A DNA stretch of 64,000 bases from Ochrobactrum vermis (GTDB lineage: Bacteria; Pseudomonadota; Alphaproteobacteria; Rhizobiales; Rhizobiaceae), in the NCBI RefSeq assembly GCF_002975205.1, contig NZ_PCOC01000001.1, positions 868,001 through 932,000 of the forward strand, in the 5' to 3' direction. Below, in pieces: positions 20,249 through 29,952 of the stretch (position 1 is the stretch's first letter; every line of letters begins with the position of its first letter). The notes under the pieces were generated by a model. The model did no database searches. It worked only from the letters and a program-made list of their open reading frames with translations, and was not told where the DNA came from. Both the position numbers and the translations under genes were made by a program.

Positions 20249-21292
20249 TCAGCCCTGTTGCTTAAGCTTTTCAGCCACTTCGATTGCGAAGTAAGTAAGA
20301 ATTCCGTCGCAACCGGCGCGCTTGAACGCCAGAAGGCTCTCCATCATCACCTTTTCTTCGTCGATCCAGCCATTAATCCCGGCCGCCTTGATCATCGCGT
20401 ATTCGCCCGATACCTGATAGGCATAGGTGGGAAGGCGGAACTCGCTCTTCAGGCGGCGGATGATGTCGAGATAGGGCAGGCCCGGCTTGACCATCAGCAT
20501 ATCCGCACCTTCGGCAATATCCTGTTCGGCCTCTCGAACGGCTTCCTCTGGATTGGCCGGGTCGAGATAATAGGTCTTCTTGTCGCCCTTCAGCAGTCCC
20601 TGGGTGCCAATGGCGTCGCGATAAGGACCATAGAAGGCCGAAGCGAATTTGGTGGCATAGGACATGATCGGCAGGTGGCAGAACCCATGCTCGTCCAGCG
20701 CCTGACGCACGGCACCAACGCGACCGTCCATCATATCGGATGGGGCAATGATATCGGCGCCAGCTTCAGCCTGTGAAAGTGCGCCTCGAACCACCATGGC
20801 GACCGATTCGTCATTGATGATCTCACCGTCGCGCAGGATGCCGTCATGGCCATGCGTGGTGAAGGGATCGAGCGCGGCATCGGTGATGATGCCGATCTCC
20901 GGCACTTCCTTCTTGATTGCGCGCACGGCTCGATTGATCAGGTTGTCCGGGCTTGCGACGAAGGCGCCATCCTCGGTTTTTACTTCCAGCTTTTCGCGCG
21001 GGAAGGGGGCAATGGCTGGAATGCCGAGCTTGGCGGCTTTTTCCGCCATGCGAACGGCCATGTCGACCGAATAGCGTTCGACACCGGGCATTGCTTCCAC
21101 AGGCTCCGCAACGCCGGTTCCATAGGTCAGGAAGAAAGGCAGGATGAGATCATCGACCGTCAACCGGGTTTCCTGCACCAGCCTGCGCGACCAGTCGGCC
21201 TTGCGCATGCGGCGCAGGCGTCTGCTGCCTGTCACGTCATCGACGTGCTGGCTGATATTGGCGGGCAGGTATTTGGACTGACGATCGGTCAT
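20249..21292 (-). CDS. hemB: Delta-aminolevulinic acid dehydratase (porphobilinogen synthase)
   Basis: Condenses two 5-aminolevulinate molecules to porphobilinogen in haem synthesis. The 347-residue protein has both active-site lysines, in MSYATKFASAFYGPYRDA and LMVKPGLPYLDIIRRL. The metal-binding stretch reads DAALDPFTTHGHDG, with Ala/Asp/Asp where zinc enzymes have three cysteines, so this is the magnesium-type enzyme usual in Rhizobiales. The start ATG 21292 gives the usual N-terminal arm. It is monocistronic, divergent from the enoyl-CoA hydratase gene. Confidence 0.95.
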   Translation of the reverse strand: MTDRQSKYLPANISQHVDDVTGSRRLRRMRKADWSRRLVQETRLTVDDLILPFFLTYGTGVAEPVEAMPGVERYSVDMAVRMAEKAAKLGIPAIAPFPREKLEVKTEDGAFVASPDNLINRAVRAIKKEVPEIGIITDAALDPFTTHGHDGILRDGEIINDESVAMVVRGALSQAEAGADIIAPSDMMDGRVGAVRQALDEHGFCHLPIMSYATKFASAFYGPYRDAIGTQGLLKGDKKTYYLDPANPEEAVREAEQDIAEGADMLMVKPGLPYLDIIRRLKSEFRLPTYAYQVSGEYAMIKAAGINGWIDEEKVMMESLLAFKRAGCDGILTYFAIEVAEKLKQQG

Positions 21293-21458
21293 GAAACTAT
21301 TCCCGAGAATTGAAGCCTTGGAATACGAACTCTCAAGGCAGGTATCGGATGCGCACCGTTTATCATGGGAAAAGTGGTTAAACCAAGAACATTGACCTGT
21401 GCAGGATTGACGCGGGGCGTCTCACTTTCTACCCATTTGATGGAACGGGAGACACGAC

Positions 21459-22508
21459 ATGCAGATTGACTTCGGCGGTGGCAGCGAAATCAGCTTTGAA
21501 CGCAAGGGAAAAGCGGGGCTTGTGAAGCTCACGCGGACCGACGCGCTCAATGCGCTCACGCATAATATGATTCTGGCGCTGGATCGCGCCTTGCAGGCCT
21601 GGGAAGACGACCCTGAAGTGGCTTGCGTCATTCTCGAAGGCGAGGGACGCGCGTTCTGCGCGGGCGGCGACGTGGTTGCCGCTTTCAAGGCCGGTCAGGC
21701 CGGAGAGCCCGCCTATGAGTTCTTCCGTGACGAATACAGGCTCAATGCGCGCATTGGCCGTTATCCGAAGCCCTATATCTCGCTGATCAACGGGATTGTC
21801 ATGGGTGGCGGTGCAGGAATTTCCGTCCATGGTTCGCATCGCATCGTGACGGAAAACACCATGTTCGCCATGCCTGAAACCGGAATCGGGTTCTTCCCGG
21901 ATGTGGGTGGCAGCGCGTTCCTGCCGCATCTGCATGACAATTTCGGATATTATCTGGCGCTGACCGGTAATCGCATCCGCTGGGGCGACTGCCTGCAGAG
22001 CGGTATCGCGACACACGCCGTAGCCGCAAGTGATCTGCATGATTTACGGGACGACATGATTGCGACCGCCGACATTGATGCGGCGCTGACACGCAGCCAG
22101 TATCCCGATTTTGAAACATCCGTCGAAACGCGGCAGATCATTGCAGATTGCTTTTCCGGCGCAACGTTTGCCGATTGTATGGCTGCACTGGAAAAAGAAG
22201 CCGAAGCGGGTAGCAAAGCTGCAATGGATATAGTCAAGGTTATTGCCACGCGTTCGCCGACCAGCGTTGCGGTGACTTTCCGCCAGATTGCCGATGGCCG
22301 TCCGCTCGATCTCGATGATTGCATGCGTATGGAATACCGTATTGCCAACCGCATGCTGGAGGCGCACGATTTCTATGAAGGCGTTCGCGCGTTGCTCATA
22401 GACAAGGACGGTGCGCCAGCTTGGAAACCCGCAACGCTCGATGAAGTGAAGCCCGAACAGGTCAATGCATATTTCGCAAATCTGGGCGACAAGGAATTGA
22501 CCTTTTGA
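21459..22508 (+). CDS. Enoyl-CoA hydratase/isomerase family, 3-hydroxyisobutyryl-CoA hydrolase-like
   Basis: A 349-residue crotonase-fold protein. The oxyanion-hole segments GRAFCAGGDVVAAF (about residue 67) and INGIVMGGGAGISVHGSHRIV (about 110) and the catalytic MPETGIGFFPDVGGSAFLP (about 140) match 3-hydroxyisobutyryl-CoA hydrolase of valine degradation rather than a simple hydratase. The length (about 350 rather than 260) supports this. The next gene starts within its TGATG stop/start overlap, so the two are translationally coupled. Other valine-pathway genes are not present. Confidence 0.85.
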   Translation: MQIDFGGGSEISFERKGKAGLVKLTRTDALNALTHNMILALDRALQAWEDDPEVACVILEGEGRAFCAGGDVVAAFKAGQAGEPAYEFFRDEYRLNARIGRYPKPYISLINGIVMGGGAGISVHGSHRIVTENTMFAMPETGIGFFPDVGGSAFLPHLHDNFGYYLALTGNRIRWGDCLQSGIATHAVAASDLHDLRDDMIATADIDAALTRSQYPDFETSVETRQIIADCFSGATFADCMAALEKEAEAGSKAAMDIVKVIATRSPTSVAVTFRQIADGRPLDLDDCMRMEYRIANRMLEAHDFYEGVRALLIDKDGAPAWKPATLDEVKPEQVNAYFANLGDKELTF

Positions 22509-22942
22509 TGTATATGAACGAGCTGCGCCAGCATACCCAGCCGAGCGGAACCGAATGGGCTTTCACATGGTTCGTTCGGTTACTCGCCCTTGTGGCTCTG
22601 GCGAGCGGCGTTTTTTACTGGATCAGGCTGATCGGTATTCACCCGGGGCTTCTTTGGCGTTTCGATCTGATGCCGTGGCCGTGGCAGACGGCCGTTGTCG
22701 CGCTGGCGGTTTTGATGCCTGTAGCGGCGACGGGACTGTGGATGCGGGCGCCCTGGGGGCCTGTGCTGTGGTTCGTGGCGGCACTCGGCGAAATCGCCAT
22801 CTATTCCGTTTTTTCCCGGCATTTCGAATACAAGCCGCTGACCGTCGGGTTCAACGCGGCCTGTATTGGCATCTACATCGTCTTTCGCATTTTGCTCTTT
22901 TTCGAGAAAAGGCGGCAGGCCCGTGCGAGCCTGCCGGTCTGA
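22508..22942 (+). CDS. Small integral membrane protein (DUF6163-like)
   Basis: A 144-residue protein with four predicted membrane helices: FVRLLALVALASGVFYWIRL, TAVVALAVLMPVAATGLWM, GPVLWFVAALGEIAIYSVF and GFNAACIGIYIVFRILLFF. ATG 22508 overlaps the stop of the crotonase-family gene. It resembles small Rhizobiales membrane proteins of the DUF6163 type as I recall them; the family name is uncertain and no function is known. A type A palindromic repeat follows 8 nt after the stop codon. Confidence 0.75.
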   Translation: MYMNELRQHTQPSGTEWAFTWFVRLLALVALASGVFYWIRLIGIHPGLLWRFDLMPWPWQTAVVALAVLMPVAATGLWMRAPWGPVLWFVAALGEIAIYSVFSRHFEYKPLTVGFNAACIGIYIVFRILLFFEKRRQARASLPV

Positions 22943-22949
22943 CTTTCGA

Positions 22950-22990
22950 ACGCATCCCGAAAAGTGTGAAACGGTTTTCGGAAAAGATGC
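22950..22990. repeat. Dispersed palindrome (type A), copy 1
   Basis: CGCATCCCGAAAAGTGTGAAA then CGGTTTTCGGAAAAGATGC. Copies are at 31416, 34871 and 40087. It lies between convergent genes and may help end transcription. Confidence 0.7.
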
Positions 22991-23005
22991 TTTCACAACA
23001 AACAG

Positions 23006-23488
23006 TTAAAGCGCCTGCGTCCCTTCATAGCGGGCGAAGGGTTTCGTCATCTGGCCTTTGAAGAGCAGGACATCATAGGTATCAGCCTTGCTGCCAGGCA
23101 TTTCCATACCCGGCGATCCCATCGGCATACCGGGTGCAGTCAGGCCCGTTGCCTGCGGACGCTCTGCCAGCAAGCGCTTCACCGCACCGGCTGGAACATG
23201 GCCTTCGATGACATATCCATCGACGACGGCCGTGTGGCATGAGGCAAGATTGGCATCGACGCCATACTTTGCCTTTACGGTGTCCATCGCTTCCTCGACT
23301 TTTACCGTCACATTGAAGCCGGCGTCTTTCATATGTTCAGCCCAACCCTCGCAGCAGCCGCAATAGGGATCCTTATACATGGTCAGTTGCGGAGCTGCGG
23401 TAACCGGTTCGGCGTGAGCGAAACTCGTAAAGCCGGTAAAGCTTAACAGCCCGCCGACCACAAGATATTGTGCAAGACGAAGCGCCAT
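23006..23488 (-). CDS. Periplasmic DUF411 domain protein (putative copper-related)
   Basis: A 160-residue exported protein. A signal peptide (VVGGLLSFTGFTSFAHA) is followed by the DUF411 domain: LTMYKDPYCGCCEGWAEHMKDAGF with a CGCC metal-type motif, CHTAVVDGYVIEGHVPAGAV with the second conserved Cys-His, and LTAPGMPMGSPGME, a Met-rich loop. DUF411 proteins occur with copper-handling genes; metal binding is inferred from the CGCC and Met motifs. The start at ATG 23488 follows TTGGAGGGACCC. It is monocistronic and no other copper genes are nearby. Confidence 0.85.
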   Translation of the reverse strand: MALRLAQYLVVGGLLSFTGFTSFAHAEPVTAAPQLTMYKDPYCGCCEGWAEHMKDAGFNVTVKVEEAMDTVKAKYGVDANLASCHTAVVDGYVIEGHVPAGAVKRLLAERPQATGLTAPGMPMGSPGMEMPGSKADTYDVLLFKGQMTKPFARYEGTQAL

Positions 23489-23835
23489 GGGTCCCTCCAA
23501 TGGATTGTTGATGGCGATTATCTAGCCGCTATCGAGACACTTCTCAAATGACGAAAGTTTAATGTGGCGACCTTGCGAACACCCGGAAAACCGGCATTTT
23601 TGCGCTGATCCAGTACATCCAGATCAAGCCCCATGAATGGCGTGAAGTAAGCAAACATTAAGCCTGAATAGCCAATCTCGCCGGTAAGTTACTGTTAAGG
23701 CTGACTTTTAAGTCGAATTTTATGCATCTCCCCTAAATTCCTCTCAGAACGGTGAGAAACAATACACCGCATAAAACAGGAAGAGAGCTGCATCATGGTT
23801 TCATGGAATGCGGCTCCGGCAGAGAGGCAAAAGAA

Positions 23836-24351
23836 ATGATCAACGCACAGCGCAAGACGGACATATCCGCTCCGCTCACGACACCGGAAACTGCACTTCG
23901 CTCGCTTTATCTGGAAGCACTCCAGCTCGTCGAGCGCCTGCATCGCCGCCTGCTCGACGTCGTCAAGGACGAGTTCGACCGCAACGGCCAGAGCGATATC
24001 AATGCGACGCAGGCTCTTCTGCTGTTCAACATCGGCAATTCGGAACTGACCGCCGGTGAACTGCGCTCGCGCGGTTACTATCTCGGCTCCAACGTTTCGT
24101 ACAATCTGAAGAAGCTGGTCGAAATGGGCTTCATCCATCATCAGCGCTCACGTGTTGACCGTCGTTCGGTGCGCGTCAGCCTGACGGACAAGGGCAATGA
24201 GATTGCCGATCAGGTGGCCTCGCTCTACGAACGTCATATCTCCTCGATCGAGCAGGTTGGTGGCATTCAGGTTGACGAATTCACGGCGATGAACAAGTCG
24301 CTGCAGCGTCTCGACCGCTTCTGGAACGACAGCATCGCTTATCGGCTCTAA
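23836..24351 (+). CDS. ldtR: MarR-family regulator, LdtR-like
   Basis: A 171-residue MarR winged-helix regulator. The DNA-binding core is ALLLFNIGNSELTAGELRSRGYYLGSNVSYNLKKLVEMGFI, followed by the wing RSRVDRRSVRVSLTDKG. The sequence around YLGSNVSYNLKKLVEMGF is that of LdtR, described in Liberibacter as the activator of the neighbouring L,D-transpeptidase gene and of osmotic tolerance. The same gene pair is here, with the transpeptidase 340 nt downstream. ATG 23836 follows GGCAAAAGAA; in-frame starts at 23803 and 23752 are less likely. Confidence 0.85.
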   Translation: MINAQRKTDISAPLTTPETALRSLYLEALQLVERLHRRLLDVVKDEFDRNGQSDINATQALLLFNIGNSELTAGELRSRGYYLGSNVSYNLKKLVEMGFIHHQRSRVDRRSVRVSLTDKGNEIADQVASLYERHISSIEQVGGIQVDEFTAMNKSLQRLDRFWNDSIAYRL

Positions 24352-24688
24352 CAAACAACGGTATTGCTGACTGACTGAAAGCTTTGTTGCAGAACTGTCA
24401 CAACAGGCTGCCATTGAGAAGAATAAGGCGCTGTGAAGCTCCCAATCGTAAGGCGCATGGCTTGAAATTCAGGCCCTGCGACATGATTAAGCCATAAAAA
24501 CCGACATAAGCGTTTTAGAATGGGCACGGGCAAGATTGTGCCAACTTCAGTCAGGAATGGGCTCGAAATCGAATTTCGGAGAGCGAGCATCTGCATTGCT
24601 TGCAGTCCGGATATCGCCTTGTTGACCTATTGCTGATATTCTCTGGGAAGATCCCGCGCGAGCGGCTAGCCTTTTGGGACTAAGCAAA
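24352..24688 (+). promoter_or_regulatory. ldtR-ldtP intergenic region with candidate LdtR operator
   Basis: This 337-nt stretch has no gene. TGTTG-N11-CAACA at 24385-24405 is an inverted repeat that could bind a MarR-type dimer such as LdtR. The rest holds no recognisable promoter or hairpin; the transpeptidase promoter is expected here. Confidence 0.35.
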
Positions 24689-25990
24689 ATGACCAAGACC
24701 GACAGACCAGCCGATGCTTTCAGGGCCGACCGCCGCCGCTTCCTGCGCGGCGCGGCAACCGCCGGCCTTACCGTGGCAGCCTCCGCCATGGTTTCCTCGG
24801 CTTACGCTCAACAAGCTCTGACTGACGTTATTGCATCGTCGCGCCGCGGCAACTGGGCCGATCAGTTTGACGCTCGTGCAACGGGTGGTCAGCGGGTCGC
24901 AACCAATCAGCCGGTTTTGAGCCCGCAGACGGTCGGCAACCTCCAGACCGCTATCGCGCAATATACCGATATTGCCGGTCGCGGCGGCTGGCCGAGCGTT
25001 CCGGGTAACGCAAAGCTCCAGATCGGCGTCACCGATCCGTCTGTACAGGCGCTGCGCAAGCGCCTCATGATTTCTGGCGATCTGCCACAGGAAGCAGGAC
25101 TTTCCAGCTCCTTCGACACCTATGTCGATGCTGCCGTGAAGCGCTTCCAGTCCCGTCACGGCCTGCCTGCCGACGGCGTCATGGGGCAGTTTACCTATGC
25201 GGCCATGAATGTGGACGTGAACACGCGCCTCGGCCAGCTTCAGACCAATCTGCAGCGCCTTTCGCCTTTGGCCAATCAGGGGCTGCAGGAACAGCGTTTC
25301 GTGATGGTCAACATCCCGGCTGCGCGCATCGAGGCAGTTGAAGGCGGCAGCGTCGTGCAGCGCCATACGGCGGTTGTCGGCAAGATCGACCGCCAGACGC
25401 CGATCCTCAATTCGAAAATCCACGAAGTCATTCTCAATCCTTACTGGACCGCGCCGAAGTCGATCATCCAGAAGGACATCATTCCGCTGATGCGGAAAGA
25501 CCCGCAATATCTGGCGAAGAACAAGATCCGTCTTTACGATCAGTCGGGCCAGGAAGTTGCGCCGGAAACCATCGACTGGAATACGGACGATGCTGTAAAG
25601 CTGATGTTCCGTCAGGACCCGGGCAAGATCAACGCCATGTCCTCGACCAAGATCAATTTCCACAACCAGCATGCAGTCTATATGCACGACACGCCGCAGA
25701 AGAGCTATTTCAACAAGCTCATGCGCTTCGACTCGTCGGGCTGCGTTCGCGTCCAGAATGTGCGCGATCTCGATGTATGGCTGTTGAAGAACACTGCTGG
25801 CTGGGATCGTCAGAACATCGAAAGCACCATCAAGTCCGGCACGAATACGCCGATCCAGCTTGCCGATCCGGTTCCGTTGCACTTTGTCTACATTACGGCC
25901 TGGTCCACTGGCGACGGCGTAGTGCAGTTCCGCGACGACATCTACAAGATGGACGGCGCAACCGAACTCGCACTCGGTACGGACACCTGA
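24689..25990 (+). CDS. ldtP: Tat-exported L,D-transpeptidase (YkuD domain, peptidoglycan-binding domain)
   Basis: Forms 3-3 peptidoglycan cross-links or attaches proteins to peptidoglycan in the periplasm. The 433-residue protein begins with a twin-arginine signal (RRRFLRGAATAGLTVAASAM, cleavage near AYA-QQ). A PG_binding_1 domain (VDAAVKRFQSRHGLPADGVMG) follows at about residue 145. The YkuD domain ends with the catalytic motif YMHDTP...RFDSSGCVRVQNV, giving His and Cys. Export folded through Tat is notable for this class. It is preceded by ldtR; the name follows the Liberibacter pair. Confidence 0.9.
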   Translation: MTKTDRPADAFRADRRRFLRGAATAGLTVAASAMVSSAYAQQALTDVIASSRRGNWADQFDARATGGQRVATNQPVLSPQTVGNLQTAIAQYTDIAGRGGWPSVPGNAKLQIGVTDPSVQALRKRLMISGDLPQEAGLSSSFDTYVDAAVKRFQSRHGLPADGVMGQFTYAAMNVDVNTRLGQLQTNLQRLSPLANQGLQEQRFVMVNIPAARIEAVEGGSVVQRHTAVVGKIDRQTPILNSKIHEVILNPYWTAPKSIIQKDIIPLMRKDPQYLAKNKIRLYDQSGQEVAPETIDWNTDDAVKLMFRQDPGKINAMSSTKINFHNQHAVYMHDTPQKSYFNKLMRFDSSGCVRVQNVRDLDVWLLKNTAGWDRQNIESTIKSGTNTPIQLADPVPLHFVYITAWSTGDGVVQFRDDIYKMDGATELALGTDT

Positions 25991-26011
25991 TTCTTATCGG
26001 GAGTTGAAGTT

Positions 26012-26050
26012 TTCCAAGCCGTCCGGACTCGTTCCGGGCGGCTTTTTCGT
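26012..26050 (+). terminator. Terminator of the L,D-transpeptidase gene
   Basis: AAGCCGTCCGGA and TTCCGGGCGGCTT pair around CTCG with a following T run. Confidence 0.85.
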
Positions 26051-26187
26051 TTCAGCTCATTTATCAAATCGGTTTGCCGCATTTTGGAATAAGCTTTTCG
26101 CTTTGCGACCATTGGCCTTGTGCGTTCAAGTGTGATAATGCGCCTCATCCATATAGCTTTTACCGGCTAACCCGGAGGGTGTGAAAC

Positions 26188-27507
26188 ATGTCTCAAGCCA
26201 ACGCCGCCGCCAAGAATGCGTCTTCCGACGTTTTCTTCAATGCAAGCCTCGAGGACATCGATTCCGAGATTTTCGGTGCAATCCGCAACGAACTCGGTCG
26301 TCAGCGCCATGAAATCGAGCTGATCGCCTCGGAAAACATCGTTTCGCGCGCTGTTTTGGAAGCACAGGGTTCCATCCTTACCAACAAATATGCCGAAGGC
26401 TATCCGGGCAAGCGCTATTACGGCGGCTGCCAGTATGTGGACGTTGTCGAAGAACTGGCGATTGAACGCGCCAAGAAGCTCTTCGGCTGCGAATTCGCCA
26501 ATGTTCAGCCAAACTCCGGCAGCCAGATGAACCAGGCTGTGTTCCTCGCGCTTCTTCAGCCGGGCGATACGTTCATGGGCCTCGACCTCAATTCGGGTGG
26601 TCACCTGACGCACGGTTCGCCGGTCAACATGTCTGGCAAGTGGTTCAACGTCGTGTCCTATGGCGTCCGTCAGGACGACCATCTGCTCGACATGGACGAA
26701 GTTGCCCGCCTTGCACGTGAGAACAAGCCGAAGCTCATCCTCGCAGGTGGTACGGCCTATTCGCGCGTCTGGGATTGGAAGCGCTTCCGCGAAATCGCCG
26801 ACGAAGTCGGTGCCTATCTCATGGTCGATATGGCGCATATCGCTGGTCTGGTTGCCGGTGGCGTTCATCCTTCGCCGGTTCCGCATGCACATGTCTGCAC
26901 CACGACGACGCACAAGTCGCTTCGCGGTCCGCGCGGCGGCATGATCCTCACCAATGATGCCGATCTGGCGAAGAAGTTCAATTCGGCTGTTTTCCCAGGT
27001 CTTCAGGGCGGCCCGCTGATGCACGTCATCGCCGCCAAGGCTGTTGCCTTCGGTGAAGCGCTGAAGCCGGAGTTCAAGCTCTATGCCAAGAACGTCGTCG
27101 ACAATGCGCGCGCGCTCTCGGAAGAACTGAAGTCGAATGGCCTTGATATCGTTTCCGGTGGTACTGACAACCATCTGATGCTGGTCGATCTGCGTCCGAA
27201 GAACGCAACCGGCAAGCGTGCTGAGGCAGCTCTTGGACGCGCCAATATCACCTGCAACAAGAACGGTATTCCGTTTGACCCTGAAAAGCCGTTTGTCACC
27301 TCCGGCGTCCGTCTCGGCACGCCAGCCGGCACGACCCGCGGTTTCGGTGTTGCGGAATTCAAGGAAATCGGTTCGCTGATCGCCGAAGTTCTCGACGGCC
27401 TCAAAGTTGCCAATTCCGACGAGGGCAACGCTGCTGTCGAACAGGCCGTGAAGGAAAAGGTCATGGCCTTGACCGCCCGTTTCCCGATGTACGACTATCA
27501 GGGCTAA
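26188..27507 (+). CDS. glyA: Serine hydroxymethyltransferase
   Basis: A PLP enzyme converting serine and tetrahydrofolate to glycine and methylene-tetrahydrofolate. The 439-residue protein has [19 protein letters not shown] near residue 48, [20 protein letters not shown], and the PLP lysine in [18 protein letters not shown] near 245. The ATG follows GGAGGGTGTGAAAC. It begins a conserved run with nrdR and the riboflavin genes, though a terminator separates it from nrdR. Confidence 0.97.
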   Translation: MSQANAAAKNASSDVFFNASLEDIDSEIFGAIRNELGRQRHEIELIASENIVSRAVLEAQGSILTNKYAEGYPGKRYYGGCQYVDVVEELAIERAKKLFGCEFANVQPNSGSQMNQAVFLALLQPGDTFMGLDLNSGGHLTHGSPVNMSGKWFNVVSYGVRQDDHLLDMDEVARLARENKPKLILAGGTAYSRVWDWKRFREIADEVGAYLMVDMAHIAGLVAGGVHPSPVPHAHVCTTTTHKSLRGPRGGMILTNDADLAKKFNSAVFPGLQGGPLMHVIAAKAVAFGEALKPEFKLYAKNVVDNARALSEELKSNGLDIVSGGTDNHLMLVDLRPKNATGKRAEAALGRANITCNKNGIPFDPEKPFVTSGVRLGTPAGTTRGFGVAEFKEIGSLIAEVLDGLKVANSDEGNAAVEQAVKEKVMALTARFPMYDYQG

Positions 27508-27529
27508 GCCCGTTTCCATGATTAAGATG

Positions 27530-27566
27530 AAGCCCCGTTTCAACTCTGTTGAGCGGGGCTTTTTCG
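27530..27566 (+). terminator. Terminator of glyA
   Basis: AAGCCCCG and CGGGGCTT pair around a loop of about 16 nt, then TTTTT. Confidence 0.8.
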
Positions 27567-27742
27567 CAGGATTTTTTAGTGTCGCAGCCGGTAGGTCCAT
27601 TGCCGCTAATGGGCTATGATCGACGGGAATCGGTTGTCGGGATGATGCTCTTGCGGTTGTATCGTGAGCGATCCCACATATAGGCTACCTTCTCGCCCGT
27701 GCCTCGCTGCGAGGGTGTTCCAGTTAAAGTCGAAAGTGTTCC

Positions 27743-28219
27743 ATGCGTTGTCCCTATTGCCAGTCTGAAGATACGCAAGTGAAGGATTCCCGCCCTGCGG
27801 AAGACGGCGCGGTCATTCGCAGACGCCGTGTCTGTTCAGTGTGCGGCGGTCGTTTCACGACGTTTGAGCGCGTGCAGTTGCGCGACCTGATGGTTGTGAA
27901 GAAAAGCGGGCGTCGGGTCCCCTTTGATCGTGACAAGCTCACGCGGTCCATCGAGGTGGCGCTGCGCAAGCGCGATGTCGATAGCGACCGGGTCGAACGC
28001 GCCATTTCCGGCATTGTCCGTCAGCTTGAAAGTTCGGGCGAGGCGGAGGTGACATCCGACGAAATCGGACGGCTGGCGATGGATGCGCTGAAAGGCATCG
28101 ACGATATCGCCTATATTCGCTTTGCGTCGGTCTATCGCAATTTCAGCCAGGCTGTCGACTTCCACAACGTCATCGATGAACTGACAGTCGCTGAAGCCGA
28201 GGACGATCTGGACACGTAA
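27743..28219 (+). CDS. nrdR: Transcriptional repressor NrdR
   Basis: Represses ribonucleotide reductase genes in response to ATP/dATP. The 158-residue protein has an N-terminal zinc ribbon (MRCPYC and VCSVCGGRF, four cysteines) with [19 protein letters not shown], then an ATP-cone domain ([20 protein letters not shown]). The length is exactly that of the family. It is followed 2 nt later by ribD, so it is the first gene of the riboflavin operon. Confidence 0.95.
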   Translation: MRCPYCQSEDTQVKDSRPAEDGAVIRRRRVCSVCGGRFTTFERVQLRDLMVVKKSGRRVPFDRDKLTRSIEVALRKRDVDSDRVERAISGIVRQLESSGEAEVTSDEIGRLAMDALKGIDDIAYIRFASVYRNFSQAVDFHNVIDELTVAEAEDDLDT

Positions 28220-28221
28220 GC

Positions 28222-29343
28222 ATGACTGGCAGCAAGTTTCCGCCTTCGAACGCAACTCCCGATGATGTTCGCTTCATGGAGGCGACGATCCGTCATGCGC
28301 GGCGTCATAAAGGGCTGACTGGCACCAATCCCTCCGTCGGAACGATCCTTGTCAAGGATGGTGTCATCGTTGGGCGCGGTGTAACCGCAATTGGCGGCAG
28401 GCCCCATGCCGAGCCGCAGGCACTGGCAGATGCGGGAGAGGCCGCACGCGGCGCGACGGCTTATGTGACGCTGGAGCCATGTGCACATCACGGACGCACG
28501 CCGCCCTGCGCGGAGGCTCTGGTGCGGGCAGGGGTGGCGCGTGTCGTAGTTGCCGCGACCGATCCGGACGAGCGTGTCAGCGGAAAAGGCTTCGCCATTT
28601 TGCGCGAGGCAGGGATTGAGGTCGTGCCCGGCATTCTCGCCGAACAGGCTGCCGACGATCTTGCCGGTTATCTGAATCGTTCTGCAAAAAAACGCCCGGA
28701 AGTGATTCTGAAACTTGCGCTTTCCGCCGATGGCATGATCGGTCGCCGGGGCGAGGGACAGGTCGCGATAACGGGGCCGATTGCACGTGCGCAATCGCAT
28801 ATTCTGCGAGCGCAAACCGATGTGATCCTGATTGGTATAGAAACAGCACTTGCTGACGATCCGGTGTTGAACTGCCGTCTGCCGGGGCTGGAACAGCGCT
28901 CGCCTGTTCGTGTGGTGCTCGACAGCGGATTGCGCCTGCCGCTTTCCTCGAAGCTTGTTCGTACCGCTGATGCCCAGCCCTTGTGGGTCGCCTGTGGCGA
29001 AGAGGCATCGCCGGAGCGGCGCTATGAGTTGAAGGCTGCCGGTTGTCGCATTCTTGCAACCGAAGCATATGATTGCCGTATCGCCTTGCCCGAACTGATG
29101 GACGATCTCGCCGCACAGGGCATTTCCTCGGTTCTGGTTGAGGGTGGAGCAGGTGTTGCCAAGAGCTTTCTGGAAGAGGGATTGGTCGACCGGCTTGCGA
29201 TCTTCCGCTCGCCGATTGAAATCGGCCCGGAACACGGGGTTGCCGTGGACGGGCTTGCAACCCATATCGCAGACAAGTTCAAAATTCTGAGGCAGGCTCG
29301 CTATGGCGACGATGCCTATGCAGAATATGTAAGGAAGAGTTGA
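28222..29343 (+). CDS. ribD: Bifunctional riboflavin deaminase/reductase RibD
   Basis: Performs deamination then side-chain reduction of the GTP-derived pyrimidine in riboflavin synthesis. The 373-residue protein has the deaminase zinc site HAE at residues 62-64 with PCAHHGRTPPC near 89-99, and the reductase domain from about residue 150 (VILKLALSADGMIGRRG, SVLVEGGAGVAKSFLEEGLVD). The end overlaps the riboflavin synthase start in TGATG. Confidence 0.95.
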   Translation: MTGSKFPPSNATPDDVRFMEATIRHARRHKGLTGTNPSVGTILVKDGVIVGRGVTAIGGRPHAEPQALADAGEAARGATAYVTLEPCAHHGRTPPCAEALVRAGVARVVVAATDPDERVSGKGFAILREAGIEVVPGILAEQAADDLAGYLNRSAKKRPEVILKLALSADGMIGRRGEGQVAITGPIARAQSHILRAQTDVILIGIETALADDPVLNCRLPGLEQRSPVRVVLDSGLRLPLSSKLVRTADAQPLWVACGEEASPERRYELKAAGCRILATEAYDCRIALPELMDDLAAQGISSVLVEGGAGVAKSFLEEGLVDRLAIFRSPIEIGPEHGVAVDGLATHIADKFKILRQARYGDDAYAEYVRKS

Positions 29344-29951
29344 TGTTTACAGGCATTATTACCGATATCGGCAAGGTGGACCGGATCAAGCCGCTGAACG
29401 AAGGCGTTCTTCTGCGTATCGAGACCGCTTATGATCCTGAAACGATCGAGCTTGGCGCATCGATCGCCTGTTCCGGTGTCTGCCTCACGGTGGTGGCTCT
29501 TCCGGAAAAAGGCACGAATGCGCGCTGGTTCGAGGTTGAGGCATGGGAAGAAGCGCTTCGCCTGACCACGATCTCCAAGTGGCAGAGCGGACGGAACATC
29601 AATCTGGAACGCTCGCTGAAGCTTGGCGACGAAATGGGCGGTCATCTTGTTTCAGGTCATGTCGACGGGCAGGCTGAAATCGTCGAGCGCAAGGAAGAGG
29701 GCGACGCAGTGCGGTTCACCCTGCGCGCACCGGAAGAACTGGCACCATTCATCGCCCAGAAGGGTTCAGTCGCTCTCGACGGAACTTCGCTGACGGTCAA
29801 CGGCGTGAATGGGAGTGAGTTCGATGTGCTTTTGATCCGCCATTCGCTTGAAGTCACGACCTGGGGCGAGCGGAAAGCGGGCGACAAGGTGAATATCGAG
29901 ATCGACCAGCTGGCACGTTACGCAGCAAGGCTTGCGCAATATCAGAAATAG
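29343..29951 (+). CDS. ribE: Riboflavin synthase alpha chain
   Basis: Dismutates two molecules of 6,7-dimethyl-8-ribityllumazine to riboflavin. The 202-residue protein has two lumazine-binding repeats: MFTGIITDIGKVDRI with ASIACSGVCLTVV, then GHLVSGHVDGQAEIVE with GSVALDGTSLTVNGV. The start codon overlaps the ribD stop. In this order the gene is called ribE (ribC in E. coli). Confidence 0.95.
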   Translation: MFTGIITDIGKVDRIKPLNEGVLLRIETAYDPETIELGASIACSGVCLTVVALPEKGTNARWFEVEAWEEALRLTTISKWQSGRNINLERSLKLGDEMGGHLVSGHVDGQAEIVERKEEGDAVRFTLRAPEELAPFIAQKGSVALDGTSLTVNGVNGSEFDVLLIRHSLEVTTWGERKAGDKVNIEIDQLARYAARLAQYQK

Positions 29952-29952
29952 G

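Noticed and set aside
24680..25882. A 400-codon frame antisense to the L,D-transpeptidase
   Set aside because: No motifs or ribosome binding site, and it covers a well-supported gene with complete domains.
26167..27600. A 477-codon open frame antisense to glyA
   Set aside because: It is longer than glyA but has no family motifs and follows the codon bias of glyA read backwards; high-GC third positions create such frames.
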